A stretch of 64,000 nucleotides of DNA from JAHJQZ01 sp963676075 (GTDB lineage Bacteria; Pseudomonadota; Alphaproteobacteria; Rhizobiales; Devosiaceae), in the NCBI GenBank assembly GCA_963676075.2, contig CAXXNZ010000004.1:248001-312000 (forward strand), given 5' to 3'. Under the pieces are notes generated by a model. That model made no database searches, was not told the DNA's origin, and was given only the letters and a program-made list of their open reading frames with translations. Of the stretch, positions 44,929 through 54,032 are shown in pieces (position 1 is the first letter of the stretch; each line of letters begins with the position of its first letter). The position numbers were made by a program, and so were the translations under genes.

Positions 44929-44979
44929 TTTCCAGGTGAAGTGGATACCGGTTCACCGTTCGGAAATGCGATAAAACAA
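44929..44979. repeat. Intergenic palindromic element, copy 2
   Basis: Arms GTGAA (44936-44940) and TTCAC (44952-44956) enclose an 11-nt spacer ending in ACCGG. Outer CATTTCC and GGAAATG also pair, and a ATAAAACAA tail follows. Relative to the copy at 618 the arms differ on both sides yet remain complementary. It lies in the 326-bp gap between polA and the receiver-like gene; the rest of that gap shows nothing identifiable. Confidence 0.6.
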
Positions 44980-45216
44980 GAGCTTGGGAACGAAATCGGG
45001 GAACCGCATTTCGCCGCCGGCATCAGGTCTTCACCCTGCAATTGAACCCGGGCAGCCCAGGCGCGGTGCAAGGCCCGGCAAATACGTACAATACGCTGAA
45101 AATACTATTTGTTTACGCAGGAGATGTAAGGAGACGCCGAAGTCTCGACGCTTTCAGGCGGCTGCGCTTGCCGTCGCCAGTTGCGCCCTCCACACACTCC
45201 ACCAAGGGGCAGGCCG

Positions 45217-45804
45217 ATGTTTTTCGATTCGATTGCTCTGGTCTCAACCGACAACAAGACCTGGTTCACGCATATACGTGCGTTGATGCACCAGACCGGT
45301 TTCAAGCACACAAGGCGCTTCCCGAAAGACCCCGGCGCACTGAGCAGGTTCGGCAGTGGCCCGCTGCCGTTCGTCTTCATCGATGCCGCCACGTCGGCCG
45401 ACAAGGTGCGGCACGATTTTGCCATGGTGCGCACCCATGCCGAGCTGCAGGTCCGCTTCCTGCCGATCATCGTTTTGTCCGAGACGCGGGCTGCCCAGAC
45501 AATCCTGTCCTATCTCGATTTGGGCTGCGACGACATCGTCACCATGCCCCTGACCGGAGCGGCGCTGCTTGAAAGGCTCAAGCGCCAGGTTGGGCATGTC
45601 CGGCACTATTTCCAGACCGAAACCTATTTCGGCCCCGACCGGCGTCAGAACGAACGCGGCAGGCCCGGCAGCACCGACGCCCGCGGCAGGGGCAACCATT
45701 ACTTCAGCCATTTCACCATAGAGCGCTCACCGCGGCGCGGCATTTCGATCATCGATACCGAAGTGCACCACCCCGCGATCGAGCAGGTTTTGTTGCCGGT
45801 CTAG
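45217..45804 (+). CDS. Atypical receiver-domain protein
   Basis: The 195-residue protein (ATG at 45217) folds like a CheY receiver in residues 5-125. A plausible phospho-acceptor Asp56 is in FVFIDAATSAD and the switch Ser/Thr in IIVLSETRAA. The usual Lys of the KP motif is Met110 (DDIVTMPLTG) and the N-terminal acidic pair is weak, so it may be a pseudo-receiver. The tail contains YFGPDRRQNERGRP, a motif I associate with alphaproteobacterial single-domain regulators. It is divergent from polA and convergent with tadC, so a link to pilus control is possible but unproven. Confidence 0.7.
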   Translation: MFFDSIALVSTDNKTWFTHIRALMHQTGFKHTRRFPKDPGALSRFGSGPLPFVFIDAATSADKVRHDFAMVRTHAELQVRFLPIIVLSETRAAQTILSYLDLGCDDIVTMPLTGAALLERLKRQVGHVRHYFQTETYFGPDRRQNERGRPGSTDARGRGNHYFSHFTIERSPRRGISIIDTEVHHPAIEQVLLPV

Positions 45805-45850
45805 CCTCTGGAACGGCGCGCAGCCGGTCGGATGCAACCGCTGCGCGGCT

Positions 45851-46846
45851 TCACCCGCCGAAGCTGAAATTCTGCGCGAAGATGCGGATCATGGCCGGCG
45901 CCATGATGACGATGAACAGAACCGGCAGGAAGAACAGGATCAGCGGCACTGTCAGTTTTGGCGGCAGGGCGGCAGCCTTCTTTTCCGCTTCCATCATCCG
46001 CGCCTCGCGGCCTTCCTCGGCCATGATCCTGAGCGAACCGCCAACCGAGGTGCCGTAGCGTTCGGCCTGGATCAACGCCGTCATCACCGATTTGACGCCA
46101 TCAAGGCCGGTGCGCTTGCCGAGATTGTCATAGGCGCGCGTGCGGTCTTCCAGAAAGCTCAACTCCGCATTGGTCAGGGTCAGTTCTTCGGCGAGCTCGG
46201 CACTCTGGATGCCGATTTCCTTGGCGACACGCTTGAACGCGTGTTCGACCGACATGCCGGATTCAACGCACAAAAGCATCAGATCGAGACAGTCCGGCCA
46301 GGCGCGCCGGATGGATGTCTGGCGCTTCTGGATGCGGTTCTTGAGCAGGATCACCGGCAGATAGGAGCCAAGCAAACCGACGCCGATCGAATAAACGATA
46401 TTGAGATAGAGCGGCCGGTCGCCGGGCACCAGAACGGTGAGATAAAAAAGAGCCAGCAGCAGCAGCACGATCGGCGTCGCGAAGCGCAGGAACACATAGG
46501 TGGTCAGCGGGCCCTGGCCACGATAGCCGGCCTGGGTCAGACGGTTCTGGGTGTTCTCGTCGGCAAAAGCCTTTTGCAGGTCGAACCGTTTGACGACATT
46601 GGTGACGACGGTCCGGGCCTCGCGGCCGGAACGAATGGAGGACTTGGCCTCCTCGTCGCCGCGCAGCCTGGTCAACTCGGCGGTCCTGAGTTTCTCGCGT
46701 TCGAGCGCGACGCGCTTGATGCGCTGCTTGGTATCCGAGCGGTCGAAGAACTGGGCGCCGAATGTGAACACCACCGCGCCAGCCGCGATCGCCGCGAAGA
46801 CGGCTGTCAGGAATTGCGGATTGGTGAGGGTTGCGACCCAGTCCAT
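45851..46846 (-). CDS. tadC: Tad/Flp pilus inner-membrane platform protein TadC
   Basis: The 331-residue protein is a T2SSF/GspF-type membrane protein with hydrophobic helices near 12-32, 110-130, 150-165 and 300-325. Diagnostic text includes RRAWPDCLDLMLLCVESGMS and a closing AERYGTSVGGSLRIMAEEGR with KLTVPLILFFLPVLFIVIMAP. It forms the pilus assembly platform with TadB. It ends the minus-strand cpa/tad run; tadD, usually next, is not present. Confidence 0.93.
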   Translation of the reverse strand: MDWVATLTNPQFLTAVFAAIAAGAVVFTFGAQFFDRSDTKQRIKRVALEREKLRTAELTRLRGDEEAKSSIRSGREARTVVTNVVKRFDLQKAFADENTQNRLTQAGYRGQGPLTTYVFLRFATPIVLLLLALFYLTVLVPGDRPLYLNIVYSIGVGLLGSYLPVILLKNRIQKRQTSIRRAWPDCLDLMLLCVESGMSVEHAFKRVAKEIGIQSAELAEELTLTNAELSFLEDRTRAYDNLGKRTGLDGVKSVMTALIQAERYGTSVGGSLRIMAEEGREARMMEAEKKAAALPPKLTVPLILFFLPVLFIVIMAPAMIRIFAQNFSFGG

Positions 46847-46855
46847 TGTCGTCTC

Positions 46856-47833
46856 CTAGACCTCGAACTGGACCATGCGGTTCATGACGAAAATGCCGGT
46901 CATCATCATCACGGCGGCGACGCCGAGCCAGAGGTTGCCGATCGGCGTGGAAAACAGCGTGTCGAGATATCCGGGCCTGACGATCGAGACCAGCGTGGCA
47001 ACCACGAACGGCAGGGAGCCGATGATGCCGGCGGAGGCCTTGGCCTCGGACGACATGGCCTTGACCTTGGCCTTCATCTTCTTGCGGTTTCTCAGCACCT
47101 TGGACAGATTGGTCAGGGCTTCGCTGAGATTGCCGCCGGCCTGTTGCTGAACGGTGATGACCACAACGAAGAAATTGACCTCCGGGGTCGGCACGCGTTC
47201 GTAAAGCACCGCGATGGATTCGCTCATCGTCTTGCCGAAGCTTTGCTGGTCGAGCACGCGGGCGAACTCGGACTTGACCGGTTCCTTGATTTCCTTGGCA
47301 ACGATCTTGATGGAATCGTTGAGCGGCATGCCGGACTTGACGCCACGCACGATGGCTTCGACGGCGTTGGGCAGTTCATCGAGGAACTTGGCCTGATAGC
47401 GCTTGCGCTTCTGGCCCAGGTAGAACCGGGGCAGAACATATCCTGCCGCCAGTCCGAAGACCAAGGCGAACAGGCTCGGCACATCGACAAACCAGCAGAT
47501 GACGGCGACAGCGACACCCAGGATCACCGAATTGCGGATGAAGGCCAGTTTCGTGGTCTTCATGCCGGCCTGGTAGATGAGAGCCTCGAGCGTCGGCTTC
47601 TGCTTTTTCTTGGCCAGTTGGACGCTCTGCGCCTTGATCGCCTGCTGCACCGTCTTGCGCCGCTGATCGCGCTGACGGTCGACCTGCAGGTTCTGCCGTG
47701 TGGCCTGGTAGTTGCCCTTGAGAGCCTTCCTGCGCTTGTCGGCGCGATTGTCCCCCGACAGCGCGGGAACGAAGGTCATGATGACCGCTCCCAGACTGAT
47801 GGCTACCAGTACGACGAGAATGATCGGTGTCAT
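46856..47833 (-). CDS. tadB: Tad/Flp pilus inner-membrane platform protein TadB
   Basis: The 325-residue GspF-type protein has an N-terminal helix (4-24), a basic cytoplasmic region (RQRDQRRKTVQQAIKAQ), paired helices around 105-140 and two at the C-terminus. The block ELPNAVEAIVRGVKSGMPLN and FFVVVITVQQQAGGNLSEAL mark the platform family. It lies 9 nt before tadC and 3 nt after cpaF. Confidence 0.93.
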   Translation of the reverse strand: MTPIILVVLVAISLGAVIMTFVPALSGDNRADKRRKALKGNYQATRQNLQVDRQRDQRRKTVQQAIKAQSVQLAKKKQKPTLEALIYQAGMKTTKLAFIRNSVILGVAVAVICWFVDVPSLFALVFGLAAGYVLPRFYLGQKRKRYQAKFLDELPNAVEAIVRGVKSGMPLNDSIKIVAKEIKEPVKSEFARVLDQQSFGKTMSESIAVLYERVPTPEVNFFVVVITVQQQAGGNLSEALTNLSKVLRNRKKMKAKVKAMSSEAKASAGIIGSLPFVVATLVSIVRPGYLDTLFSTPIGNLWLGVAAVMMMTGIFVMNRMVQFEV

Positions 47834-47836
47834 GCC

Positions 47837-49354
47837 CTATCCCGCCATGATGTTCTGATGCTCGGTGTTGGAGCTTTCGAGCGCCTGGATGAGGTTGGCC
47901 TCTTCACCGAAATAGCGCGCGCGCTCGGCAAACTTCGGCTTGGTGATGCCGGTCGAGCGGTGCTGGCCGATGAGATTGCCGGCGGCGTCCTCGCCCTGGA
48001 TATCGTACAGGAAGACATCCTGGGTCACGATGACATCGCCTTCCATGCCCAGCACTTCGGTGATGTGGGTGATGCGGCGAGACCCGTCTCGCAGGCGCGC
48101 GGCCTGGACCACGACATCGATCGAGGAAACGATCATTTCGCGAATGGTGCGCGAGGGCAGCGAATAGCCGCCCATGGTGATCATCGATTCGGCACGGCTC
48201 AGCGCCTCGCGCGGCGAGTTGGCGTGCAGCGTGCCCATCGAGCCGTCATGGCCGGTGTTCATGGCCTGCAACAGGTCGAACGCCTCGGGTCCACGGACTT
48301 CGCCGACGATGATGCGTTCGGGACGCATACGCAGGCAGTTTTTCACCAGGTCGCGCATGGTGATCTCGCCTTCGCCCTCGAGATTGGGCGGGCGGGTTTC
48401 AAGGCGCACCACATGCGGTTGCTGCAACTGCAGTTCCGCCGAGTCCTCGCAGGTGATGACGCGTTCGTCGCGGTCGATGAAGGCGGTCAGGCAGTTCAAA
48501 AGCGTCGTCTTGCCCGAGCCGGTGCCGCCTGAAATCAGCACATTGGCCCTGACACGGCCAAGAATGCGCAGGACCTCGGCCCCTTCGGCCGAGATCGACC
48601 CGAACTTGACCAGCTGGCTCAGCGTCAGCTTGTCCTTCTTGAACTTGCGGATGGTCAGGGCCGCGCCGTCGATGGCCAGGGGCGGCGCGATGACGTTGAC
48701 GCGGGAACCGTCGGGCAGACGGGCATCGCAGATCGGCGAGCTCTCGTCGACACGGCGGCCGACCTGAGAAACGATGCGCTGACAGACATTCATCAGATGG
48801 GAATCGTCGCGGAAGCGCACATTGGTCAGCTTCACGCGGCCATTGACTTCGATGTAGCAGCGCTGCGCCCCGTTGACCATGATGTCGGCAATGTCGTCGC
48901 GCGCCAGAAGCGGCTCGAGCGGACCGTAGCCGAGCACGTCGTTGCAGATGTCCTCAAGCAGGTCTTCCTGCTCGGAAATCGACATAACGATGGATTTGAG
49001 GCCGATGATCTCGGCGACGATGTCGCGGATTTCCTCACGGGCCGTATCGGCATCCATGGTGGCGAGCTGGGAAAGATCGATGGAATCGATCAGCGCCGAG
49101 AAAATCGTCGATTTGGTCTGGAAATAACTGTCGGCGCGCGAGGTGTTGTCGACGCCTGTGACATCGAGCACTTCTTCGCCGCGGGCACGCGCATTGCCGG
49201 CTTCGAGCTTGGCCGCGGTCTCCGCTGCAGACGACGCCATCGAGCGTTTGGGTTCAGACGGCGGCGGGCTTGCGGGCGCCGCAGGAGCGGGAGCGGGAGC
49301 CGGATTGGAGGCCACGCCGGTATTGCCGCCGAAACTGGTACGCTTGCCGAACAT
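47837..49354 (-). CDS. cpaF: Tad/Flp pilus assembly ATPase CpaF/TadA
   Basis: The 505-residue secretion ATPase powers pilin extrusion. It has an Ala/Pro-rich leader, a KilA/GspE-type N-domain (LGYGPLEPLLARDDIADIMV), Walker A GGTGSGKT (276-283), an Asp box DERVITCEDSAELQL, Walker B MRPERIIVGEVRGPEAFDLL and the His box TGHDGSMGTLHANSP. All ATPase motifs are intact. Confidence 0.96.
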   Translation of the reverse strand: MFGKRTSFGGNTGVASNPAPAPAPAAPASPPPSEPKRSMASSAAETAAKLEAGNARARGEEVLDVTGVDNTSRADSYFQTKSTIFSALIDSIDLSQLATMDADTAREEIRDIVAEIIGLKSIVMSISEQEDLLEDICNDVLGYGPLEPLLARDDIADIMVNGAQRCYIEVNGRVKLTNVRFRDDSHLMNVCQRIVSQVGRRVDESSPICDARLPDGSRVNVIAPPLAIDGAALTIRKFKKDKLTLSQLVKFGSISAEGAEVLRILGRVRANVLISGGTGSGKTTLLNCLTAFIDRDERVITCEDSAELQLQQPHVVRLETRPPNLEGEGEITMRDLVKNCLRMRPERIIVGEVRGPEAFDLLQAMNTGHDGSMGTLHANSPREALSRAESMITMGGYSLPSRTIREMIVSSIDVVVQAARLRDGSRRITHITEVLGMEGDVIVTQDVFLYDIQGEDAAGNLIGQHRSTGITKPKFAERARYFGEEANLIQALESSNTEHQNIMAG

Positions 49355-49393
49355 TACGCTCTGCCTTTACTCAACACGGAACCCCTCATGGCG

Positions 49394-50671
49394 TCAGCCG
49401 ATCTTGAGGAGTTTGGACAGACCCGCCGGCAGCTTCAACGCTCCGGAACGCCCGGAACTTTCGGCACTGACCCGGCCAATGACATGCTGGCCGACTTGTC
49501 TGAAGATCTCGTTTGCACGATGGGACGCCGAAACCTCGGCCAGCATCTGGCCATTGTTGGCCGCCGTGCCGAAGATGCCGGGATCGAACGGCACCTGCCC
49601 GATGAGCCGGCAATCGATGGACGAGGCGAACTCGCCAGCGGCAATCTCGGGGCGCTTGGGTACGCCGGTCTTGTTGACCAGAAGGCTCGGCTCGGATTCG
49701 GCCGGCCGCAGCGCCTTTATGGTGTCGGCGAGATTCTTGGCGTTCCTGAGGTTGGCCAGATCCGGCTCGGCGACGATGACGATCTCGTCGATGGCGCTGA
49801 GCGTGTATTTTATCCAGGCGTTCCAAGCATGCGGAATGTCGAGCACCACCACCGGCATGGTCTTCTGGCACATCTCGATGATCTGTTCGAAAGCGCGCTC
49901 GTCGAAATCAAAGGTGCGATCGAGCACACCCGGCGCGGCCAGCAGGTTGATATGGGTCGCTGCCTTGGCCATCAGACGGTCGAGCATGACCTGGTCGACC
50001 TTCTCGCCGCCGAACACGGCATCACCGATGCCGTGCGGAGGGTCCTGATTGAAGTTGAGCCCGGCGGTGCCGAACGGCAGGTCCATGTCGACCACGAGCA
50101 CGTTCTGGCGCGTCGACTGGGCAATGGCCCAGGCGACATTGTGGGCGATGGTCGAACCGCCCGCACCGCCCTTGGCTGAAACGAAGCCGATGGTACGGCC
50201 GATTGGCGCAGCGCCTTCTGAGGCGAACAGATCGGTGATTGAATCGACCACCGACTGCGGCGTCGACGGCAGGATGATGTATTCGGATACGCCGAACCGG
50301 ATCAGCGCACGATAGAGCTGGATATCATTGGCCTGTCCGAGGACGATGACGCGGGTCGTGGCATCGCAGACATCGGCCAGCCGTTCCAGATCGTTGAGAA
50401 GGGTCGAGGTGTCCTGCGCCGCCTCGATGATGATGAGATTGGGCGTCGGGTTGGCGCGATAGGTCTCGATCGCGCCCTCGATGCCGCCATTGTGCGTGCT
50501 CAGCGCGACCTTGGCCATGCGCCGGTCGTGAACGGCCAGTTCGACCATCTGCGCGGTCTGGGAATGAAGGCAGAACGCCTGGATCGTGATACGCGGCAAA
50601 AGCCGTGCGCCTGGCGCGATATCGGCGTTGCGCTCGCCCTTCCTGCCGGTGTCCCCAACGTTGTCCATCAC
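49394..50671 (-). CDS. cpaE: Tad pilus localisation ATPase CpaE/TadZ
   Basis: The 425-residue protein has an N-terminal pseudo-receiver (about 50-150, with Glu83 where Asp would be phosphorylated) and a ParA/MinD ATPase domain with deviant Walker A KGGAGGST (167-174), then LVVDMDLPFGTAGLNFNQDP. TadZ proteins mark the pole for pilus assembly. It is 39 nt before cpaF and 18 nt after cpaC, so the gene for CpaD usually found between cpaC and cpaE is absent. Confidence 0.94.
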   Translation of the reverse strand: MMDNVGDTGRKGERNADIAPGARLLPRITIQAFCLHSQTAQMVELAVHDRRMAKVALSTHNGGIEGAIETYRANPTPNLIIIEAAQDTSTLLNDLERLADVCDATTRVIVLGQANDIQLYRALIRFGVSEYIILPSTPQSVVDSITDLFASEGAAPIGRTIGFVSAKGGAGGSTIAHNVAWAIAQSTRQNVLVVDMDLPFGTAGLNFNQDPPHGIGDAVFGGEKVDQVMLDRLMAKAATHINLLAAPGVLDRTFDFDERAFEQIIEMCQKTMPVVVLDIPHAWNAWIKYTLSAIDEIVIVAEPDLANLRNAKNLADTIKALRPAESEPSLLVNKTGVPKRPEIAAGEFASSIDCRLIGQVPFDPGIFGTAANNGQMLAEVSASHRANEIFRQVGQHVIGRVSAESSGRSGALKLPAGLSKLLKIG

Positions 50672-50689
50672 ACCCTACTCCCGATACCT

Positions 50690-52117
50690 CTAGTCGAGCA
50701 CAAAGCCGACGTGCCCGTGGTAATTTCCGTTGCCGGCACTATCGCTACCGCCAACTCCGTAAAGGCTTTCCATACGTCCAAGGAAAATTGCTTCAGCATC
50801 GCTGGCAAAATTGAGATGATCTGTAGGTAAATCGACGGGCGCACCTGGTTGGGCGAGCATCGGCGTGACCAGAATCATCAGTTCTGTCTGGGAATGGATG
50901 AAGTCGCGCGAGCGGAACAGCGCGCCAAGGATCGGAATCTTGTCGATGCCGGGCATCGAGTTGAACTGCTGGCGGACCTGGTCCTGGATGATGCCGGCAA
51001 TGGCCAGGGTGGATCCCGACATCAGTTCGACCGAGGTCTTGGCGCTGCGCTCCTTGGTGGCCTGAATCGTCACGCCATTGATGGTGAAACCACCATCCGT
51101 GGTGGGTTCGGATACCGAGGTCTCGACATTGAGCGCGATGACACCGTTGGACTTGACGGTCGGCGTGAACTTCAGATTGACCCCGAACTTCTTGAAGGTG
51201 AACGACACCACACCGTTATCGATGCCCGACGGCACGGGATATTCGCCGCCAGCGAGGAATTCTGCTTCCTGCCCGGATATTGCCGTCAGGGTTGGTTCGG
51301 CCAGCGTGCGCATGGCACCGCGACGTTCGAGCGCCTTGAGGGTCGCTTTAAGCGAGAAGCCGCCAACCCCGAAGCCAACCGTGGCCTTTCCCGACGAAAC
51401 GGCGCCAGAAGCACCACCAAGCCCGGGTGCGTTGAGCAGCGAGGTCGACAGTCCGCCGGCATTGAGCGAGGCGTCCAGATTGATGCCGAGCTGCTTGACC
51501 GTGTCGCGCGAGACCTCGGCGACCGTGACCTTGAGGGCCACCTGCTGTGCGCCGCCCACGGTGATCAGATTGGCGACATTGGCATCTCCGCCGGCATATT
51601 GGCCGGCGACGGCGACGGCCTTGCCGACATCGTCTGCCGACTGGGCCCAGCCGCTGAGGACCAAACGCGGTCCGTCGGCGGTGGTCATGGTCTCGACCTT
51701 GATGCGAGATCCCGGCAGAAGGCGCGCCAGCATTGAGGCAAGCCCCGAGGAATCCTGGGTCACGACGACCTCAAGCACCGAAATGCGGGCGCCGGATTTG
51801 TCGAGAAAGAAGATATTGGTTTCGCCGATGGCGTTGCCCTGAATGATGGCGCGCTGCTTGGAGCGCATCACGGCGCCGGCGAGACTGGGATTGGAAACGA
51901 TAACCTCAGAGGCCGGTACCGGCAGATCGACGATCAGCGACTTGTTGAGGCCGATTTCGACATGCTGGGTGGCACCAAGCGCCCCTCGTGAAATCTGCAG
52001 GTGAGACTGCGTCGCCGCCATGGCCGGCAGTGCCAGGGCAAAGGCGAACACCAGGATCAGGGCGAACTTGGCGCCGAATGCAACGAACCGGTTCATCATG
52101 GCTATCCTCAAGCTCAT
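50690..52117 (-). CDS. cpaC: Outer-membrane secretin CpaC/RcpA
   Basis: The 475-residue protein has a signal peptide (hydrophobic 15-33, cleavage near AMA-AT) and a pilus-formation N-domain (NKSLIVDLPVPASEVIVSNP). A BON-like/N1 region follows, then a secretin pore domain with GGEYPVPSGI, FGVNLKFTPTV and FRSRDFIHSQTELMILVTP. It forms the Flp pilus exit pore. The start overlaps the cpaB stop (ATGA). Confidence 0.94.
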   Translation of the reverse strand: MSLRIAMMNRFVAFGAKFALILVFAFALALPAMAATQSHLQISRGALGATQHVEIGLNKSLIVDLPVPASEVIVSNPSLAGAVMRSKQRAIIQGNAIGETNIFFLDKSGARISVLEVVVTQDSSGLASMLARLLPGSRIKVETMTTADGPRLVLSGWAQSADDVGKAVAVAGQYAGGDANVANLITVGGAQQVALKVTVAEVSRDTVKQLGINLDASLNAGGLSTSLLNAPGLGGASGAVSSGKATVGFGVGGFSLKATLKALERRGAMRTLAEPTLTAISGQEAEFLAGGEYPVPSGIDNGVVSFTFKKFGVNLKFTPTVKSNGVIALNVETSVSEPTTDGGFTINGVTIQATKERSAKTSVELMSGSTLAIAGIIQDQVRQQFNSMPGIDKIPILGALFRSRDFIHSQTELMILVTPMLAQPGAPVDLPTDHLNFASDAEAIFLGRMESLYGVGGSDSAGNGNYHGHVGFVLD

Positions 52118-52998
52118 TGCACAGCGTCGGACATTGTGTTGCCCGCCTCGTTGGCCGCAGCCAACGGACTGAGACCGTCAGCATTGCCCTGCGATGCCGG
52201 AATGACCGAGGACTGCTTGCCGAAACGCACCAGCTTGACCGACTGGCTGTCCTGCTTGGCATGGACCAGCTTGGCCGGGCCGCCGAAATCGCTGATCGAC
52301 CTGAGGACCATCGACAGATGGCCTTTGGAGATCGCCGTCACCAGATATTCGGCCTGCTTCGGATCGACTTCGACCGTCGCAACCGTGTCACCGGTGAATG
52401 TTTCGGCCTTCGTGTCCGCGCCGGAATCAGCGCCTTCACTGTTGCCGCGCTCGCCGAGGCGCTGGCCGATGGCAAGCACCTTGACGTTTTCGATGACGGT
52501 GTCGGTCCGCAGTCCTGTCTCGGACTGCAGCGTCTGGACGATGTCGACCCGGTCGTTGGGAACGATGAAGCCGCCAGCACTCGATGTGACCGAGACCGGC
52601 AGTGAAATGGCCCGCATGCCCTTGGTCAGAACGGCACTGAGATAGCCCTGGTCGGCATGCACCAGCTTGGTTTCGAGCACCGGCTCTCCGGGGAAAATCT
52701 CGAAGCGCGCAACGGTACCCGTCAGCTGTTCCGGGGCGTCAGGGATGGCGGAAACGGTGATATATTCGGGACGGACGGCGCTTTGGGGCCAATCCTGCCA
52801 TTGCACGACTCGCGGGGTCAGCCGCTGGCCGACGCCGATGACCTCGGCAGCCACCAAGACCTGGGTCTTGGGCGCTTCGACCTCAACCACCTCTTTCACC
52901 GTTTTCGGCACGCTGCCGCCTCGGGTCGCCAGGTAGGCAGCCAGGCCGGCGGCAACAATGGCAACCACCAAAAGAACTATGCGCGTCGGTCTCATCAC
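52114..52998 (-). CDS. cpaB: Flp pilus assembly protein CpaB/RcpC
   Basis: The 294-residue protein has one N-terminal membrane helix (7-24) and an SAF domain (VLVAAEVIGVGQRLTPRVVQ), followed by the RcpC/CpaB block MRAISLPVSVTSSAGGFIVP NDRVDIV split over two strands. It is a periplasmic partner of the secretin. cpaA lies 148 bp upstream; the gap contains TTAATCGGAGGTTTT, a poor CtrA-like sequence, and an AT-rich stretch that could be a promoter. Confidence 0.92.
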   Translation of the reverse strand: MMRPTRIVLLVVAIVAAGLAAYLATRGGSVPKTVKEVVEVEAPKTQVLVAAEVIGVGQRLTPRVVQWQDWPQSAVRPEYITVSAIPDAPEQLTGTVARFEIFPGEPVLETKLVHADQGYLSAVLTKGMRAISLPVSVTSSAGGFIVPNDRVDIVQTLQSETGLRTDTVIENVKVLAIGQRLGERGNSEGADSGADTKAETFTGDTVATVEVDPKQAEYLVTAISKGHLSMVLRSISDFGGPAKLVHAKQDSQSVKLVRFGKQSSVIPASQGNADGLSPLAAANEAGNTMSDAVQ

Positions 52999-53146
52999 AA
53001 CTCTCCGAAACGCGGGCGACTACGGCTTCCCGCGCCGTGGGGAGTTTGTCTTCAAAGGGTCAAGTTTTGGTTAATCGGAGGTTTTTTATTATAGTAAACA
53101 ATTAATTGCGGTTGCCTGTTCGCGCAGAACCTCGGCAGGCCCGCGC

Positions 53147-53647
53147 CTAGGCGGCAAAAGCGTTGAAAATGAAGCTGTTGGCATAAAGCAGCATGGCCGC
53201 CGCGGCGAGCGCGATACCGTAGGGAACGCCTGTCTCGGAATTGTGCAACCTGTCCACCCATGGCACGCCAACCAGTGCAGCCGGCAGGGGCCAGCGCCTC
53301 ACCATGAGAATGAGAAGGGTCAGCATACCGCCAAAAATACCCGCGTAGACAACATAGGGCAAAAGCAGCGGCCAGCCGAGCCAGAGCGCGGTGACCGCGG
53401 CGAATTTGGCATCTCCACCGCCGATCCAGCCGAAGGCGAAAAAGCTGAAGGTCACCACAAGCACGATACCGCCGGCGGCCAGATGGCCGTAGAGCGTCTC
53501 GAGCGGCATGCCGGCAAGAAAAGCCAGCACGACAAACCCGGCAAGCAGGGTCAGCACCAGCTTGTTGGTGATGCGCATGGTCAGAAGGTCGGACGCCGCC
53601 GCCCAGGCCATGATCGCGGGAAAGAAGAAAAGCGCAAGCATATGCAT
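53147..53647 (-). CDS. cpaA: Prepilin peptidase CpaA/TadV
   Basis: The 166-residue A24-family aspartic protease has four to five membrane helices. The two catalytic Asp are in AASDLLTMRI and in the GxGD-type motif GGGDAKF. It cleaves the Flp pilin and the TadE-like pseudopilins after Gly. It is 190 bp downstream of flp with a terminator between, so it may have its own promoter or depend on read-through. Confidence 0.93.
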   Translation of the reverse strand: MHMLALFFFPAIMAWAAASDLLTMRITNKLVLTLLAGFVVLAFLAGMPLETLYGHLAAGGIVLVVTFSFFAFGWIGGGDAKFAAVTALWLGWPLLLPYVVYAGIFGGMLTLLILMVRRWPLPAALVGVPWVDRLHNSETGVPYGIALAAAAMLLYANSFIFNAFAA

Positions 53648-53771
53648 CGGGATCTGCCACCTGGCGGCTTGGGCGCCGCTACGCCATCCGGAAACGCGAT
53701 ATGGGTGCCGGACGACCCGGACACCTCGTAGCGGAAACTTGGCCGGCTTCGGTTAACAAAGCCCAAAGAAA

Positions 53772-53793
53772 AAGGGGGGCCAAAGCCCCCCTT
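53772..53793 (-). terminator. Terminator after the Flp pilin gene
   Basis: AAGGGGGGC and GCCCCCCTT form a 9-bp stem with a CAAA loop; on the minus strand it is followed by TTTC. It would let the pilin be made in excess over the assembly genes downstream. Confidence 0.8.
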
Positions 53794-53837
53794 CCGATAC
53801 AAGTCCGTGCCAGCTCTTACGACTGGCCAACCATCTG

Positions 53838-54032
53838 CTAGGTCTTCGGGGCCGTAGCCTCCGGAACGGAGACATCCAGCCGCTTGCCGATGTCGTTGAA
53901 CAGCGAACCGAGGTTGTTGCCGACGGTCGACGCGGCGGCGATGATGCCAACGCTGATGAGGGCAGCGATAAGGCCATATTCAATGGCAGTGGCGCCCGAT
54001 TCATCGGACACAAAACGAGAGAAGGTATTCAT
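53838..54032 (-). CDS. Flp family type IVb pilin
   Basis: The 64-residue prepilin from ATG 54032 reads MNTFSRFVSDESGATAIEYG, with processing expected between Gly13 and Ala14, Glu5 of the mature form and a 20-residue hydrophobic helix (IAALISVGIIAAASTVG). A short hydrophilic tail ends in ATAPKT. It is the structural subunit of the Tad pilus. An in-frame extension upstream (to 54149) has no pilin features. CAGGAGC is the ribosome site. Confidence 0.95.
   Translation of the reverse strand: MNTFSRFVSDESGATAIEYGLIAALISVGIIAAASTVGNNLGSLFNDIGKRLDVSVPEATAPKT

Noticed and set aside
43637..44974. Long plus-strand frames opposite polA (including 445 codons)
   Set aside because: polA is complete on the minus strand with all motifs; these are compositional shadows.
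46241..48532. A 763-codon plus-strand frame opposite tadC, tadB and cpaF
   Set aside because: It is antisense to three well-supported pilus genes. Its His/Gly/Gln/Arg-rich composition, without any domain, is what GC-rich codon bias produces on the opposite strand.
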